Part shown: positions 23,731 through 32,825 of the stretch, piece by piece | Layout of the letters: each line of letters begins with the position of its first letter | How positions within the stretch are numbered: the stretch's first letter is position 1 | From: Armatimonadota bacterium | GTDB lineage: Bacteria; Armatimonadota; Fimbriimonadia; Fimbriimonadales; Fimbriimonadaceae | Direction of reading: 5' to 3' | Assembly: GCA_018268315.1 (NCBI GenBank) | Contig: JAFDWU010000001.1 | Span: forward strand, 652,324-716,323 | Length of the DNA stretch: 64,000 nt | Program-made: the position numbers and the translations under genes | The notes under the pieces: model-generated | The model's database searches: none | The model's input: only the letters and a program-made list of their open reading frames with translations | Told to the model about the DNA's origin: nothing

Positions 23731-25866
23731 ATGCCAAAGACTAATAGCGACAACTCCCAGCTTGATCTTAACTCCGAAGCCATCCCGACTTCGGTCGTCG
23801 TGGAAACCGGCGATGACCAAATGGAGAAGATCGAGGAGATCACTGCCCGCGTAACCAGCGAATACGGCGAAGACCAAATTCAGGTTCTCGAAGGCCTAGA
23901 GGCCGTTCGCAAGCGCCCGGGCATGTACGTGGGTGACAATGGCAAGCGTGGCCTTCACCAGATGTTCCGCGAGGTTATCGACAACTCGGTTGATGAAGCC
24001 CTGGCCGGACACTGCACCCAGATTAAAGTCAAGCTTTGCAAAGATGGCTCCCTCTCGGTTGAAGACAACGGGCGCGGCATCCCCGTAGGCATTCACAAGA
24101 AGATGGGCGTTTCCACGCTCCAGGTCGTCATGACCGTTCTTCACGCCGGCGGCAAATTCGACGATAGCGGCGGATACAAGACCTCGGGCGGTCTACACGG
24201 CGTCGGCGTCAGTTGCACAAACGCATTGTCCAAGTGGCTATTTGCCACGGTTAAGCGCGACGGCAAGATTTGGCAACAGAAGTATGAGAAGGGGCATCCT
24301 GTCGGCGATGTTGCTGCCATTGGCAAGACCACCGAAACTGGCACCACCATTCACTGGATGCCGGATGGCGAAGTCCTTACGGAAACTGAGTACGACCCGC
24401 ACCTGATCAAGATGCGAATGCGGGAGCTGGCCTATCTGAACTCGGCGGTCGCGTTCGTTTACGAGGACGAGATTAATCCCGACAATTCGGAAACCTATCA
24501 CTACAGCCGAGGCATTCCGCAGCTTGTTGAGGATGTAAACGAGAGCAAGGACACGCTCCATAAGGTCATCTACTTCAAGCGACGCAAGGACATGACCGAG
24601 GTAGAGGTTGCGCTCCAGTATCACGACAGCTACACCTGGACCGTGCTTGCATTCTCGAATAACATCCACAATCCGGATGGAGGCACCCACGTTTCGGGTT
24701 TCAACGCTGCTTTGACCCGCGTCATCAACTCCTATGCGCGCAAGATGAATTTCTTGAAGGAGAAGGATAACAATTTCTCCTCAGACGACGTCTCCGAGGG
24801 CCTTACCGCCGTCATCAGCCTCCGTCTTACGAACCCAAGCTACAACTCGCAAGACAAGGTCAAACTCGTCACGCCGGAAGTGCAGGGTCTTACCAACTCG
24901 CTCGTTGGGGACGGTCTCACCACATTCTTCGAAGAGAACCCAAATATCGGACGGCAAATTGTCAATAAGGCAATGACCGCGCAACGAGCCCGAGAAGCGG
25001 CCAGAAAAGCCGCGGAAACCGTTCGGCGCTCATCGGCGATGGACACCATGGGCTTACCGGGCAAGCTAACGGACTGCATCAGCAAAGATGCCCCGCGCTG
25101 CGAGTTGTTCATTGTTGAGGGAGACTCGGCGGGTGGCTCGGCTAAAGGCGCGCGAGACCGCCAAACCCAGGCAATCCTTCCCATCCGCGGAAAGATCCTT
25201 AACGTCGAGAAAGCGCGCATTGATAAGGCGCTAGATAACACGGAGATCACGGCCCTCGTGCAGGCGTTGGGTACCGGCATCGATATTTCGCTTGGACGAA
25301 AGGAAGACGATCAGGATGACCTGTTCTCGGAGCCGCAGGAAAACGGTAAGACGAACGGCTCGATGAAGGATAAGAAGGATAAGGAATATGCCTTCGATAT
25401 CACCAAGCTCCGCTACGGCAAAGTCATCATCATGACGGATGCCGACGTAGATGGCGAACACATCAGAACATTGTTACTTACAATGTTCTATCGCTACCTC
25501 AGGCCTCTGGTAGAAGGCGGATATATTTACCTCGCCCAGCCGCCTCTCTTCGTTATCAAAGTTGGTAGCAATGAGCGCCATTACGCCATGACGGCTAAAG
25601 AGAGGGATGAGATTTTGAAAACGATCAAGAAGAAGGATCCGATCGTTACCCGCTTTAAAGGCTTGGGCGAAATGAACGCGGAAGAGCTTGCGGAGACCAC
25701 CATGGACCCTACGAAGCGCAGGTTAGTGCAAGTTCGTTACGACCGTCAGACAGAAATCGAAGTTGAAGAAATATTTTCAAAATTGATGGGCGACAAAGTT
25801 GAGCCGCGTAGGGAGTTCATTGAACGACACGCAAGAGAAGCCCTGAATTTGGACTGGCACAGCTAA
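23731..25866 (+). CDS. gyrB: DNA gyrase subunit B
   Basis: A protein of 711 aa, the ATPase subunit of type IIA topoisomerase. It has the GHKL ATPase elements (E-V-I-D-N-S-V-D-E-A near residue 90, D-N-G-R-G-I-P-V-G-I-H near 115, G-G-L-H-G-V-G-V-S near 154), the transducer domain, and the TOPRIM motif E-G-D-S-A-G-G-S-A near 465 with D-A-D-V-D-G-E-H-I near 570. The C-terminal Y-L-A-Q-P-P-L-F and G-L-G-E-M segments complete it. The N-terminal ~45 residues precede the usual start region, and the stretch around 525-550 is an acidic/basic low-complexity insert. The paralogue ParE cannot be wholly excluded, but features fit GyrB. gyrA is not adjacent. Confidence 0.93.
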   Translation: MPKTNSDNSQLDLNSEAIPTSVVVETGDDQMEKIEEITARVTSEYGEDQIQVLEGLEAVRKRPGMYVGDNGKRGLHQMFREVIDNSVDEALAGHCTQIKVKLCKDGSLSVEDNGRGIPVGIHKKMGVSTLQVVMTVLHAGGKFDDSGGYKTSGGLHGVGVSCTNALSKWLFATVKRDGKIWQQKYEKGHPVGDVAAIGKTTETGTTIHWMPDGEVLTETEYDPHLIKMRMRELAYLNSAVAFVYEDEINPDNSETYHYSRGIPQLVEDVNESKDTLHKVIYFKRRKDMTEVEVALQYHDSYTWTVLAFSNNIHNPDGGTHVSGFNAALTRVINSYARKMNFLKEKDNNFSSDDVSEGLTAVISLRLTNPSYNSQDKVKLVTPEVQGLTNSLVGDGLTTFFEENPNIGRQIVNKAMTAQRAREAARKAAETVRRSSAMDTMGLPGKLTDCISKDAPRCELFIVEGDSAGGSAKGARDRQTQAILPIRGKILNVEKARIDKALDNTEITALVQALGTGIDISLGRKEDDQDDLFSEPQENGKTNGSMKDKKDKEYAFDITKLRYGKVIIMTDADVDGEHIRTLLLTMFYRYLRPLVEGGYIYLAQPPLFVIKVGSNERHYAMTAKERDEILKTIKKKDPIVTRFKGLGEMNAEELAETTMDPTKRRLVQVRYDRQTEIEVEEIFSKLMGDKVEPRREFIERHAREALNLDWHS

Positions 25867-25942
25867 TTTTTTGAAGAGCGCTTTCGCGCTCGTCCTAACA
25901 TTATAAGAATATCTTGAAAAGGTGGCGGATTCGTCCCCATCT

Positions 25943-25963
25943 TTGGACGGTCTTTCTTATAAT
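25943..25963 (+). promoter_or_regulatory. Promoter-like element of sedolisin gene 1 (TTGGAC/TATAAT)
   Basis: TATAAT (25958-25963) is preceded by TTGGAC only 9 bp away. The paralogue downstream shows TTGACA the same 9 bp from its TATAAT, so the arrangement is repeated. The distance is too short for a classical -35, and the second gene has a better-placed TTGACT. Confidence 0.45.
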
Positions 25964-26041
25964 GCGGGGAAGCCGGTCGTTAGGGGAGTTTCAGTGACAC
26001 ATCTTTGTCGCGCCCGGCTGTTCACCAGTAGGAGGAAACTA

Positions 26042-27295
26042 ATGCACACACTTCACAAGATGGCCTTCGGCTCAGCCGCGCTGGCAGCAATCTTTGCTCT
26101 CAGCGGATGCGGTGGCTCTGGCTCAATGTCCGGCGATGTTGCCGGCTCTCAGGCAGTGTCCAACAAGGGCCCAGTGGCTTCGGCAACGATTCAGGCAGAC
26201 GGCGTAATGGGGCTGAACGGGGATAGCTCTATCTTCGTCCCAAGCACTACTTCGCTAAGGCTTGAGGGCTTCGCCCACACGAACCATCTGATCAAGCTTG
26301 GCGGAAGCGGCGTCAACCCGGCAGCCTTTAACGGCTACGCTCCGGCAGACATTCGCGCTGCTTACGGCGTTCCATCCTCGGGCGGTTCTGGAACGATTGT
26401 TATCGTTGATGCATACAATGATCCATATGCTCTTGCCGACTTCAATTACTTCTCGGCTCAGTACGGACTCCCTCAGGAGACATCGACAAGCGTAACGGCT
26501 TCAACGAACAAGGTTTTCCAGGTGGTGTACGCAAGCGGCAGAAGACCATCCAACAACAGCGGCTGGAGCCAGGAGGCTGACCTGGATATCGAGTGGGCCC
26601 ATGCAATGGCGCCCAGTGCAAAGATTGTTCTTGTTGAAGCTTCCTCAGCGAGCACGACAGCCCTTTATAACGCGGACAACGTTGCGGCAACGATCGCAGG
26701 AGTGCACCAGTGCTCGAACAGTTGGGGCGGCGGCGAATATTCAACTGAAGCTTCCAGCGACGGCACTTTCAACCACACGGGCGTTGTTTACTTCTTCTCT
26801 TCCGGAGATACCGGTGGAGCTCAGCAGTATCCGTCCGCTTCAGTGAACGTAGTCGCAGTTGGCGGAACGTCGCTAACCATGAGCGGCGGTGTGCGAACGA
26901 ACGAAACCGCATGGAACGGCGCTGGTTGCGGCCCGAGCGCTTACGAGCCTCGACCATCCTTCCAGAGCGGAATTTCGGGAATCGTAGGCTCCCACCGAGG
27001 AATTGCAGACGTTTCTGCGGTTGCTGACCCGAATACCGGCGTCCTCGTACGCTGGAACGGTGGCTGGTACATCTTCGGCGGCACCTCGGTTGCTTGCCCG
27101 ATCATCGCCGGCATCACCAACATGGCGGGTACGAACCGGTCCGGCGGTCCTGCACAGAACGCTCAGTTCTATGCAAACCTCGGTTCGGCAAACTTCTACG
27201 ACGTTACTAGCGGTACCGCCGGCAGCTATAGCGCAGCTGTTGGTTGGGACTGGCCAACTGGCGTAGGTTCCCCGAACGGCCTCGGCGGCTTCTAA
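26042..27295 (+). CDS. Sedolisin-like (peptidase family S53) lipoprotein 1
   Basis: A protein of 417 aa from the ATG at 26042, which follows a strong AGGAGGAAACTA ribosome site; the frame is open upstream but lacks support. The signal peptide ends in a lipobox L-S-G-C (Cys23), so the protein is probably outer-membrane or periplasm anchored. The S53 catalytic set is visible: Glu178 and Asp182 in W-S-Q-E-A-D-L-D-I-E-W-A-H-A-M-A-P, the oxyanion Asp256 in S-S-G-D-T-G-G, and Ser349 in F-G-G-T-S-V-A-C-P. A C-terminal D-V-T-S-G-T and W-P-T-G-V-G-S-P resembles the calcium site of sedolisins. There is no long N-terminal propeptide, only ~100 residues between lipobox and core. It is followed by its own terminator and a close paralogue. 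Confidence 0.88.
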   Translation: MHTLHKMAFGSAALAAIFALSGCGGSGSMSGDVAGSQAVSNKGPVASATIQADGVMGLNGDSSIFVPSTTSLRLEGFAHTNHLIKLGGSGVNPAAFNGYAPADIRAAYGVPSSGGSGTIVIVDAYNDPYALADFNYFSAQYGLPQETSTSVTASTNKVFQVVYASGRRPSNNSGWSQEADLDIEWAHAMAPSAKIVLVEASSASTTALYNADNVAATIAGVHQCSNSWGGGEYSTEASSDGTFNHTGVVYFFSSGDTGGAQQYPSASVNVVAVGGTSLTMSGGVRTNETAWNGAGCGPSAYEPRPSFQSGISGIVGSHRGIADVSAVADPNTGVLVRWNGGWYIFGGTSVACPIIAGITNMAGTNRSGGPAQNAQFYANLGSANFYDVTSGTAGSYSAAVGWDWPTGVGSPNGLGGF

Positions 27296-27317
27296 AACAG
27301 AAGCACGGTAATTGATA

Positions 27318-27361
27318 ATCGTGTCCTTCATTTATGGTGAAGGGCACGATTTTTCGTTTTT
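27318..27361 (+). terminator. Rho-independent terminator after sedolisin gene 1
   Basis: A 13-bp imperfect stem (ATCGTG/CACGAT, one T/G pair, CCTTCA/TGAAGG) with a 7-nt loop, then a run TTTTTCGTTTTT. Its position 22 bp after the stop fits gene 1. Confidence 0.85.
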
Positions 27362-27376
27362 CTGCCTCAAATCGCT

Positions 27377-27404
27377 TTGACTTTTGACAGGAAGTTTATA
27401 TAAT
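27377..27404 (+). promoter_or_regulatory. Sigma70-type promoter of sedolisin gene 2
   Basis: TTGACT (27377-27382) and TATAAT (27399-27404) are 16 bp apart, a near-consensus promoter. A second TTGACA (27384-27389) lies inside the spacer. The leader is ~75 nt and contains TAGGGGAGT inside a potential hairpin. Confidence 0.7.
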
Positions 27405-27481
27405 GCAGATAGCCACGCGATGGCATAGGGGAGTAACCGCGCGCCATGCGTTCGGCTTCCTAACGTTAAGGAGAGTTATAA

Positions 27482-28738
27482 ATGCGTTTATCTCGAAAAT
27501 TGTTCTTTGGATCTGCTGCGCTTGCAGCGGTCTTTGTTTTGGACGGTTGCGGTGGATCGGGTTCCAGCGTAAACGGCGTTGCTGATGCTCAGAAGTTGGG
27601 CAATGGCAGCCTCACAACCGCCGCGACCATTAGTGCACCGGGCCACATGGGCTACAACGGTGACAGCAGCGTCTTCGTGCCTGCATCGACTTCGCAGAAC
27701 GTGAAGGGCTTTGCTCACACGAATACCTACATCAAGCTGAACACTGGCGACATCGGTCAGAACTCGGTGGTTTACACCCCGGCCCAGATCAAGAAGGCTT
27801 ACATGCTTTCGACTCCGGCAGCCGGTCAGGGCGTCATCGTCATCGTTGACGCTTTCCACGATCCGTTTGCACTCGCGGACTTCAACTACTTCTCGACCCA
27901 GTTCGGTCTCCCGACCGAGCCGTCGAACAACGTGCTTGCTAACAGCAACACGGTCTTCCAGATCATCTACGAAACTGGAACCCAGCCGGCTTACAACGCA
28001 GGTTGGAGCCAGGAAGAAGCTCTTGACATCGAGTGGGCTCATGCAATGGCTCCTGCGGCCAAGATCATCTTGCTTGAGGCCGCCGACAATAGCTACACCC
28101 ACCTGCTGAATGCAGATGTAATGGCAGCGGGGATCGCTAACGCTCACCAGTGCTCCAATAGCTGGGGCGGTGGCGAGTTTAACGGCGAACAATCCTTCGA
28201 CAGCACCTTCACCGCACCGAACATGGTCTACTTCTTCAGCGGCGGAGACAGCGGCGGCGTGCGAGAGTATCCGTCCACTTCACCGAACGTTGTAGCCGTT
28301 GGCGGAACCAGCCTGTTCCTTGATGGGAACAACAACCGCTCTTCGGAAATCGCTTGGTCTGGAACTGGATGCGGCCCGAGCGCTTTTGAGCCTCGCCCGG
28401 CATTCCAGAACCGAGTTGCCTACAAGGTTGGCGCAGCTCGCGGCGCTGATGACATTTCGGCAGTTGCTGACCCGGCTACCGGCGTATACGTGCGCTGGAA
28501 TGGCGGCTGGTATGCATTTGGCGGCACTTCGGTAGCTTGCCCAATCATCGCCGGTATCACGAACCGTGCTAACACGAATCGTGGTAACAGCCAGCAGCAG
28601 AATGCTCAGTTCTACTCTCGATTGGGTAGCACTGCATTCTTCGACTGCGCAGGCGGAAACGCTGGCGGATTCGCAGGCGTTCTCGGATACGACTTCCCGA
28701 CGGGCGTTGGTACTCCGAACGGCATGGGCGGCTTCTAA
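27482..28738 (+). CDS. Sedolisin-like (peptidase family S53) lipoprotein 2
   Basis: A protein of 418 aa, clearly a tandem duplicate of the preceding gene with very similar layout and length. GGAGAG lies upstream of the ATG at a suitable distance. The lipobox is L-D-G-C (Cys23). The catalytic residues are at nearly identical positions: Glu178 and Asp182 (Q-E-E-A-L-D-I-E-W-A-H), Asp256 (S-G-G-D-S-G-G) and Ser350 (F-G-G-T-S-V-A-C-P). The Asp in L-D-G-C is at the +2-like side of the lipobox and is unusual. Sedolisins are acid-active serine-carboxyl peptidases, so surface protein digestion is plausible. It has its own promoter and a strong terminator, so it is an independently transcribed unit. 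Confidence 0.88.
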   Translation: MRLSRKLFFGSAALAAVFVLDGCGGSGSSVNGVADAQKLGNGSLTTAATISAPGHMGYNGDSSVFVPASTSQNVKGFAHTNTYIKLNTGDIGQNSVVYTPAQIKKAYMLSTPAAGQGVIVIVDAFHDPFALADFNYFSTQFGLPTEPSNNVLANSNTVFQIIYETGTQPAYNAGWSQEEALDIEWAHAMAPAAKIILLEAADNSYTHLLNADVMAAGIANAHQCSNSWGGGEFNGEQSFDSTFTAPNMVYFFSGGDSGGVREYPSTSPNVVAVGGTSLFLDGNNNRSSEIAWSGTGCGPSAFEPRPAFQNRVAYKVGAARGADDISAVADPATGVYVRWNGGWYAFGGTSVACPIIAGITNRANTNRGNSQQQNAQFYSRLGSTAFFDCAGGNAGGFAGVLGYDFPTGVGTPNGMGGF

Positions 28739-28759
28739 ACTAGCCTCCTGCTAAAAACG

Positions 28760-28794
28760 ATATGCCCTCCGAATCGGAGGGCATATTTCTTTTT
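28760..28794 (+). terminator. Rho-independent terminator after sedolisin gene 2
   Basis: A perfect 12-bp stem (ATATGCCCTCCG/CGGAGGGCATAT) with a 3-nt loop followed by TTCTTTTT. A textbook terminator. Confidence 0.92.
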
Positions 28795-28890
28795 GGCTTG
28801 CTCATGAATGCCACCGCCCGCAGGCGGAAAGAACCAGCTCCCGCAACTATTCTCTGAGCTTGATAAGGTGGGTACCATTTCCTACCCCCT

Positions 28891-30294
28891 GTGTTACTGA
28901 TATCGACCACCCATCAGCCTGCTACCGACCTTGGATACTTGCTCCACAAGAATCCGAGTCGGAACTTCACTGCCAATCTCACTTTCGGCCGGGTGCACGT
29001 GGTCTTTCCCGAAGCCACCGAAACGAAAGCAACGGCCGCAGTTCTTCTTGAGTTGGACCCGGTGAGGCTTGTGCGCGGTCCGAATGTTGCGCAGGGTTCC
29101 ATGGCGCAATATGTCAATGATCGTCCCTACGTGGCAAGCTCATTCGCGAGTGTCGCGCTCGCGGATGCATTCGGTACGGCAATGGGCGGACGCAGTAAGG
29201 AGAGGCAAGAACTTGCCGACACCGCCATCCCGCTCGAAATTCGCATTCCCGTACTTGCTTGCGGCGCCGGGCAGGAGCGGATTGAACGGTTATTCAAACC
29301 GCTGGGCTACGATGTTCAAGCAACGCACGTTCCGTTGGACGAACAGTTCCCCGACTGGGGAGCTAGCTCGTATTTCGATGTGACGCTGATCGGCACTTTG
29401 CGCCTGCGGGACGCGCTTCGCCACCTTTACCTGCTGCTGCCCGTTCTTGATGCCCGCAAGCACTACTTCCTGGACCCGAGCGAGGTTCAAAAGCTCATTT
29501 CAAAGGGCGAAGGATGGCTTGCCGATCATCCCGATCGAGAGTGGATCGTGCATGCCTATTTGGGCCGCAAACCTTCGCTGGCGCGTGCTGCCCTTGAACA
29601 ACTCGCGAATATCGAGGATCAACTTGCTCTTGAGGCTGCGGCAGTAGATGATGTGTACGTCGCGCCGGATGAGCCTGCGGAAGAGCAAAAACCTAAGATC
29701 TCTCTCCACTGGCTGCGCCATGAGCGGGTTGCCGAGGTTGTGCGCGAGTTAGCGCCCAAGAGCGTTATCGACCTTGGCTGCGGCGAAGGCAAGCTGATTC
29801 GAGAACTAATGAAGATCAAGGGCCTTGAAAAGATCGTGGGCATGGACGTTGCCTACTATGAAATTGAGAAGGCCATCCGCAAGCTTCACCTGGATGACGC
29901 CAGCCCACGAATGCGCGAGCGTGTGCAGCTATTCCACGGAAGCCTGATGTACCGCGACCAGCGGCTGAGTGGGTTCGACGCCTGCACCGTCGTGGAAGTC
30001 ATTGAGCATCTTGATCCGCCACGCTTAGCCGCCTTCGAGCAGGTCGTCTTCAAGTACGCGCAGCCTAAAGCCGTGCTCATCACCACACCAAACCGGGAAT
30101 ACAACGCCGTTTACGAGTTGGAAGACCAGGAATTGCGCCATTTCGACCACCGATTCGAGTGGAATCGCGAGGAATTCCAAACCTGGGGAGATCGCGTCGC
30201 CTCAACTTACGGCTATCAGGTCCGATATGAGGGCATTGGGGAATCTCACGCAGATTTTGGCCAGCCGAGCCAACTGGCGGTGTTCACCCGATGA
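28891..30294 (+). CDS. hen1: RNA 3'-terminal ribose 2'-O-methyltransferase Hen1
   Basis: A protein of 467 aa from a GTG start. Bacterial Hen1 methylates the 2'-OH at the 3' end of a cleaved RNA before Pnkp reseals it, making the repaired junction resistant to the original ribotoxin. The N-terminal ~240 residues are the Hen1-L domain that activates the Pnkp ligase, opening with L-L-I-S-T-T-H-Q-P-A-T-D-L-G-Y-L-L-H-K-N-P. The C-terminal methyltransferase has V-I-D-L-G-C-G-E-G-K (~residue 292) and the metal-binding E-V-I-E-H-L (~368), with a later R-H-F-D-H-R-F-E-W-N-R (~415). It overlaps pnkp by 4 bp (ATGA), the usual coupled arrangement. Confidence 0.93.
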   Translation: MLLISTTHQPATDLGYLLHKNPSRNFTANLTFGRVHVVFPEATETKATAAVLLELDPVRLVRGPNVAQGSMAQYVNDRPYVASSFASVALADAFGTAMGGRSKERQELADTAIPLEIRIPVLACGAGQERIERLFKPLGYDVQATHVPLDEQFPDWGASSYFDVTLIGTLRLRDALRHLYLLLPVLDARKHYFLDPSEVQKLISKGEGWLADHPDREWIVHAYLGRKPSLARAALEQLANIEDQLALEAAAVDDVYVAPDEPAEEQKPKISLHWLRHERVAEVVRELAPKSVIDLGCGEGKLIRELMKIKGLEKIVGMDVAYYEIEKAIRKLHLDDASPRMRERVQLFHGSLMYRDQRLSGFDACTVVEVIEHLDPPRLAAFEQVVFKYAQPKAVLITTPNREYNAVYELEDQELRHFDHRFEWNREEFQTWGDRVASTYGYQVRYEGIGESHADFGQPSQLAVFTR

Positions 30295-32825
30295 GAATCC
30301 CCATCCCAGAATTTGCTACCGTGGTGCTCATCGGCACGAGCGGGTCGGGAAAGTCGACGTTCTGCCGGAAGCATTTCCTGCCAACCGAAGTGCTCAGCTC
30401 GGACACTTTCCGCGGCCTCGTTTGCGACGACGAAGATAGCCTTTCGGTGTCGACTCACGCCTTCCAGGCGCTTCATTTCATGCTTGCGAAGCGACTTGAA
30501 TTGGGGCGCACGTGCGTGATCGATGCGACTAACGTGCAGAAGGAATCCCGCGCACCGCTCCTTGAGATCGCCACCCGCTACCACTCGCTGAAGGTTGCGA
30601 TTGTGCTTAACGTCACCCAGGAGACTTGCAGAGAGCGCAACGCGCAAAGGGCTAACCGCCAGTTCGGCTCCCACGTTATCCGCAACCAGCACAGCGACCT
30701 GCGTCGAACCCTCGGGCAGTTGAAGTACGAGGGATTCCACAAGATTTTCATTCTGAAACCGGAGGAGATCGACAACGTCGAGATCGTTCGCGAGAGGATC
30801 TGGAGCCGCCGACCGGAAGAAACTGGGCCGTTTGACATCATCGGCGACATCCACGGCTGCATGGCCGAGCTTTCAGAGTTGCTCACCCAGTTGGGATGGA
30901 GCACGGAGCCCAGCCTGAGCCACCCCGAAGGACGCAAGATGGTCTTCCTTGGCGACTTAGTTGATCGCGGCCCCGACCCCATCGGCGTTCTTAAGTTCGT
31001 GATGAGCGCAGTAGCCGAGGAGAAGGCAATCTGCGTTCCGGGTAACCACGACATAAGGCTAGCGAAGGCCCTGATGGGCCGCAAAGTCGGCATGGGACAC
31101 GGCTTGGCGGAAACCCTTGTCGAGCTTGAAAAGGAGACCCCTGAGTTCAGACAGGAGGTTGCCAAATTCCTAGATGGATTGGTCAGCCACGCAGTCATGG
31201 ATGAAGGCAAACTGTGCGTCGCCCACGCGGGTCTGCTTGAAGAAATGCAGGGGCGAGGCTCTCGCGCGGTACGAGACTTCGCGCTTTACGGCGAAACCAC
31301 CGGCGAGATCGACGAATTTGGGTTGCCGGTGCGCTATCAGTGGGCAAGGGATTACCGCGGCAAGGCGATGGTGGTGTATGGCCACACTCCGGTGCCGGTT
31401 GCCGAGTGGCTGAACAACACGATAGATATTGATACCGGCTGCTGTTTTGGCGGATCGCTGACCGCTCTCCGCTATCCGGAGCGTGAATTGGTGAGCGTAA
31501 GGGCCCACGCAACTTACACGGAGCCTGCCAAACCCCTCGGATTTGAATCCAGCGGGCTATCCAGCCAGCAGATCGCCGACGATGTGCTAGACCTCGCCGA
31601 CGTAATCGGCAGGATGTCGATTGAGACGCGTACAGCTGGCAGAATCACGATCCGCGAAGAAAATGCAATCGCCGCGCTTGAGGTCATGTCGCGCTTCGCC
31701 GCCGATCCACGGTGGCTCGTTTATCTACCTCCGACCATGTCCCCATGCCAAACCTCCAACCGCGACGGATTCTTGGAGTACCCAACTGAAGCCCTGAGCT
31801 ACTACAAAGAAGCGGGGGTTAAGCAGGCCGTTTGTGAAGAAAAGCATATGGGCTCGCGAGCGGTGGCGGTAGTTTGCAAGAGCCCCGAGGCCGCCCGAAA
31901 GCGCTTCGGCGTTGAGACTGGGGAGTCAGGAATCATAACCAGTCGAACCGGCCGCCGGTTCTTCGATACCCTTGAAACGGAGCAAACGCTGGTCAAAAGG
32001 ATCTCAGACGCTGCGGAACGCGCTGGCGTCTACGAGGAACTTGGCTCAGATTGGCTGCTGATCGACCTTGAACTCATGCCATGGTCGGCTAAGGCGGTTG
32101 GGTTGCTGCGAGACCAGTACGCCCCGGTCGGAGCATCGGCGGTGGCAAGCGCAGAGGTGTGGCAATCCGTCGCCGAAGGGCTCGCCAAACGCGGGATGGA
32201 GGATGCCGACACGTACCTGGACATGGCGCGCCGAAGGTCAGATTCTGCCACCCGATTCCGCGATGCTTATCGCCGCTACTGCTGGAATGTGGACTCGATT
32301 GAGGATTACAAGCTTGCCCCCTTCCACTTGCTTGCAAGCGAAGGTCGGCTACATGTCGACAAAAACCACGAGTGGCACATGTCCACGCTTGGGAGGATTT
32401 GCGACCAGGACCCCAAGATTCTTAGGAGAACGCCCCACAGAATCGTTAACTTAGAATCCGAAGAGGAAATTCAGGAAGCATGCGCTTGGTGGGAACAGCT
32501 TGTTTCGGCGGGCGGAGAGGGCATGGTGGTGAAGCCGTACGACTTCCTGCATTCAGAAAATGGCCGACTGCTTCAGCCAGCAGTGAAGTGCCGAGGTCCC
32601 GAGTATCTTCGCATCATCTACGGGCCGGAGTATTTGGAACCCGAATACCTGTCGCGCTTAAGGTCGCGGGGCTTAAACCGCAAGCGTAGCCTTGCGAGTC
32701 GGGAGTTTGCTTTGGGCTTGGAAGCGATGGAGAGGTTTATTCAGGGTGAATCATTGCGGAGAGTTCACGAATGCGTGTTCGGAGTCTTGGCGCTGGAAAG
32801 CGAGCCCGTCGATCCTCGACTATGA
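30291..32825 (+). CDS. pnkp: Polynucleotide kinase-phosphatase-ligase Pnkp
   Basis: A protein of 844 aa, the end-healing and sealing enzyme of the Hen1-Pnkp RNA repair complex. The 5' kinase domain has a P-loop G-T-S-G-S-G-K-S-T (residues 15-23). The central 2',3'-phosphatase is a binuclear metallophosphoesterase: G-D-I-H-G-C (~187), G-D-L-V-D-R-G-P-D, G-N-H-D, A-H-A-G-L and Y-G-H-T-P. The C-terminal adenylyltransferase (ligase) domain has E-E-K-H-M-G-S-R-A-V with nucleophile Lys518. All three active sites look intact, and hen1 lies immediately upstream with an ATGA overlap. The role is repair of ribotoxin-cleaved RNA such as tRNA anticodon loops; the physiological substrate here is not known. 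Confidence 0.94.
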   Translation: MRIPIPEFATVVLIGTSGSGKSTFCRKHFLPTEVLSSDTFRGLVCDDEDSLSVSTHAFQALHFMLAKRLELGRTCVIDATNVQKESRAPLLEIATRYHSLKVAIVLNVTQETCRERNAQRANRQFGSHVIRNQHSDLRRTLGQLKYEGFHKIFILKPEEIDNVEIVRERIWSRRPEETGPFDIIGDIHGCMAELSELLTQLGWSTEPSLSHPEGRKMVFLGDLVDRGPDPIGVLKFVMSAVAEEKAICVPGNHDIRLAKALMGRKVGMGHGLAETLVELEKETPEFRQEVAKFLDGLVSHAVMDEGKLCVAHAGLLEEMQGRGSRAVRDFALYGETTGEIDEFGLPVRYQWARDYRGKAMVVYGHTPVPVAEWLNNTIDIDTGCCFGGSLTALRYPERELVSVRAHATYTEPAKPLGFESSGLSSQQIADDVLDLADVIGRMSIETRTAGRITIREENAIAALEVMSRFAADPRWLVYLPPTMSPCQTSNRDGFLEYPTEALSYYKEAGVKQAVCEEKHMGSRAVAVVCKSPEAARKRFGVETGESGIITSRTGRRFFDTLETEQTLVKRISDAAERAGVYEELGSDWLLIDLELMPWSAKAVGLLRDQYAPVGASAVASAEVWQSVAEGLAKRGMEDADTYLDMARRRSDSATRFRDAYRRYCWNVDSIEDYKLAPFHLLASEGRLHVDKNHEWHMSTLGRICDQDPKILRRTPHRIVNLESEEEIQEACAWWEQLVSAGGEGMVVKPYDFLHSENGRLLQPAVKCRGPEYLRIIYGPEYLEPEYLSRLRSRGLNRKRSLASREFALGLEAMERFIQGESLRRVHECVFGVLALESEPVDPRL

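Noticed and set aside
25874-25892. Hairpin GAGCGC/GCGCTC after gyrB as a terminator
   Set aside because: Stem is only 6 bp and no T-tract follows on the plus strand, so it is not supported.
25964-26041. yybP-ykoY (manganese) riboswitch in the sedolisin 1 leader because of AGGGGAGT
   Set aside because: The leader is ~80 nt and lacks the second conserved loop of that riboswitch, so only a generic structured leader is reported.
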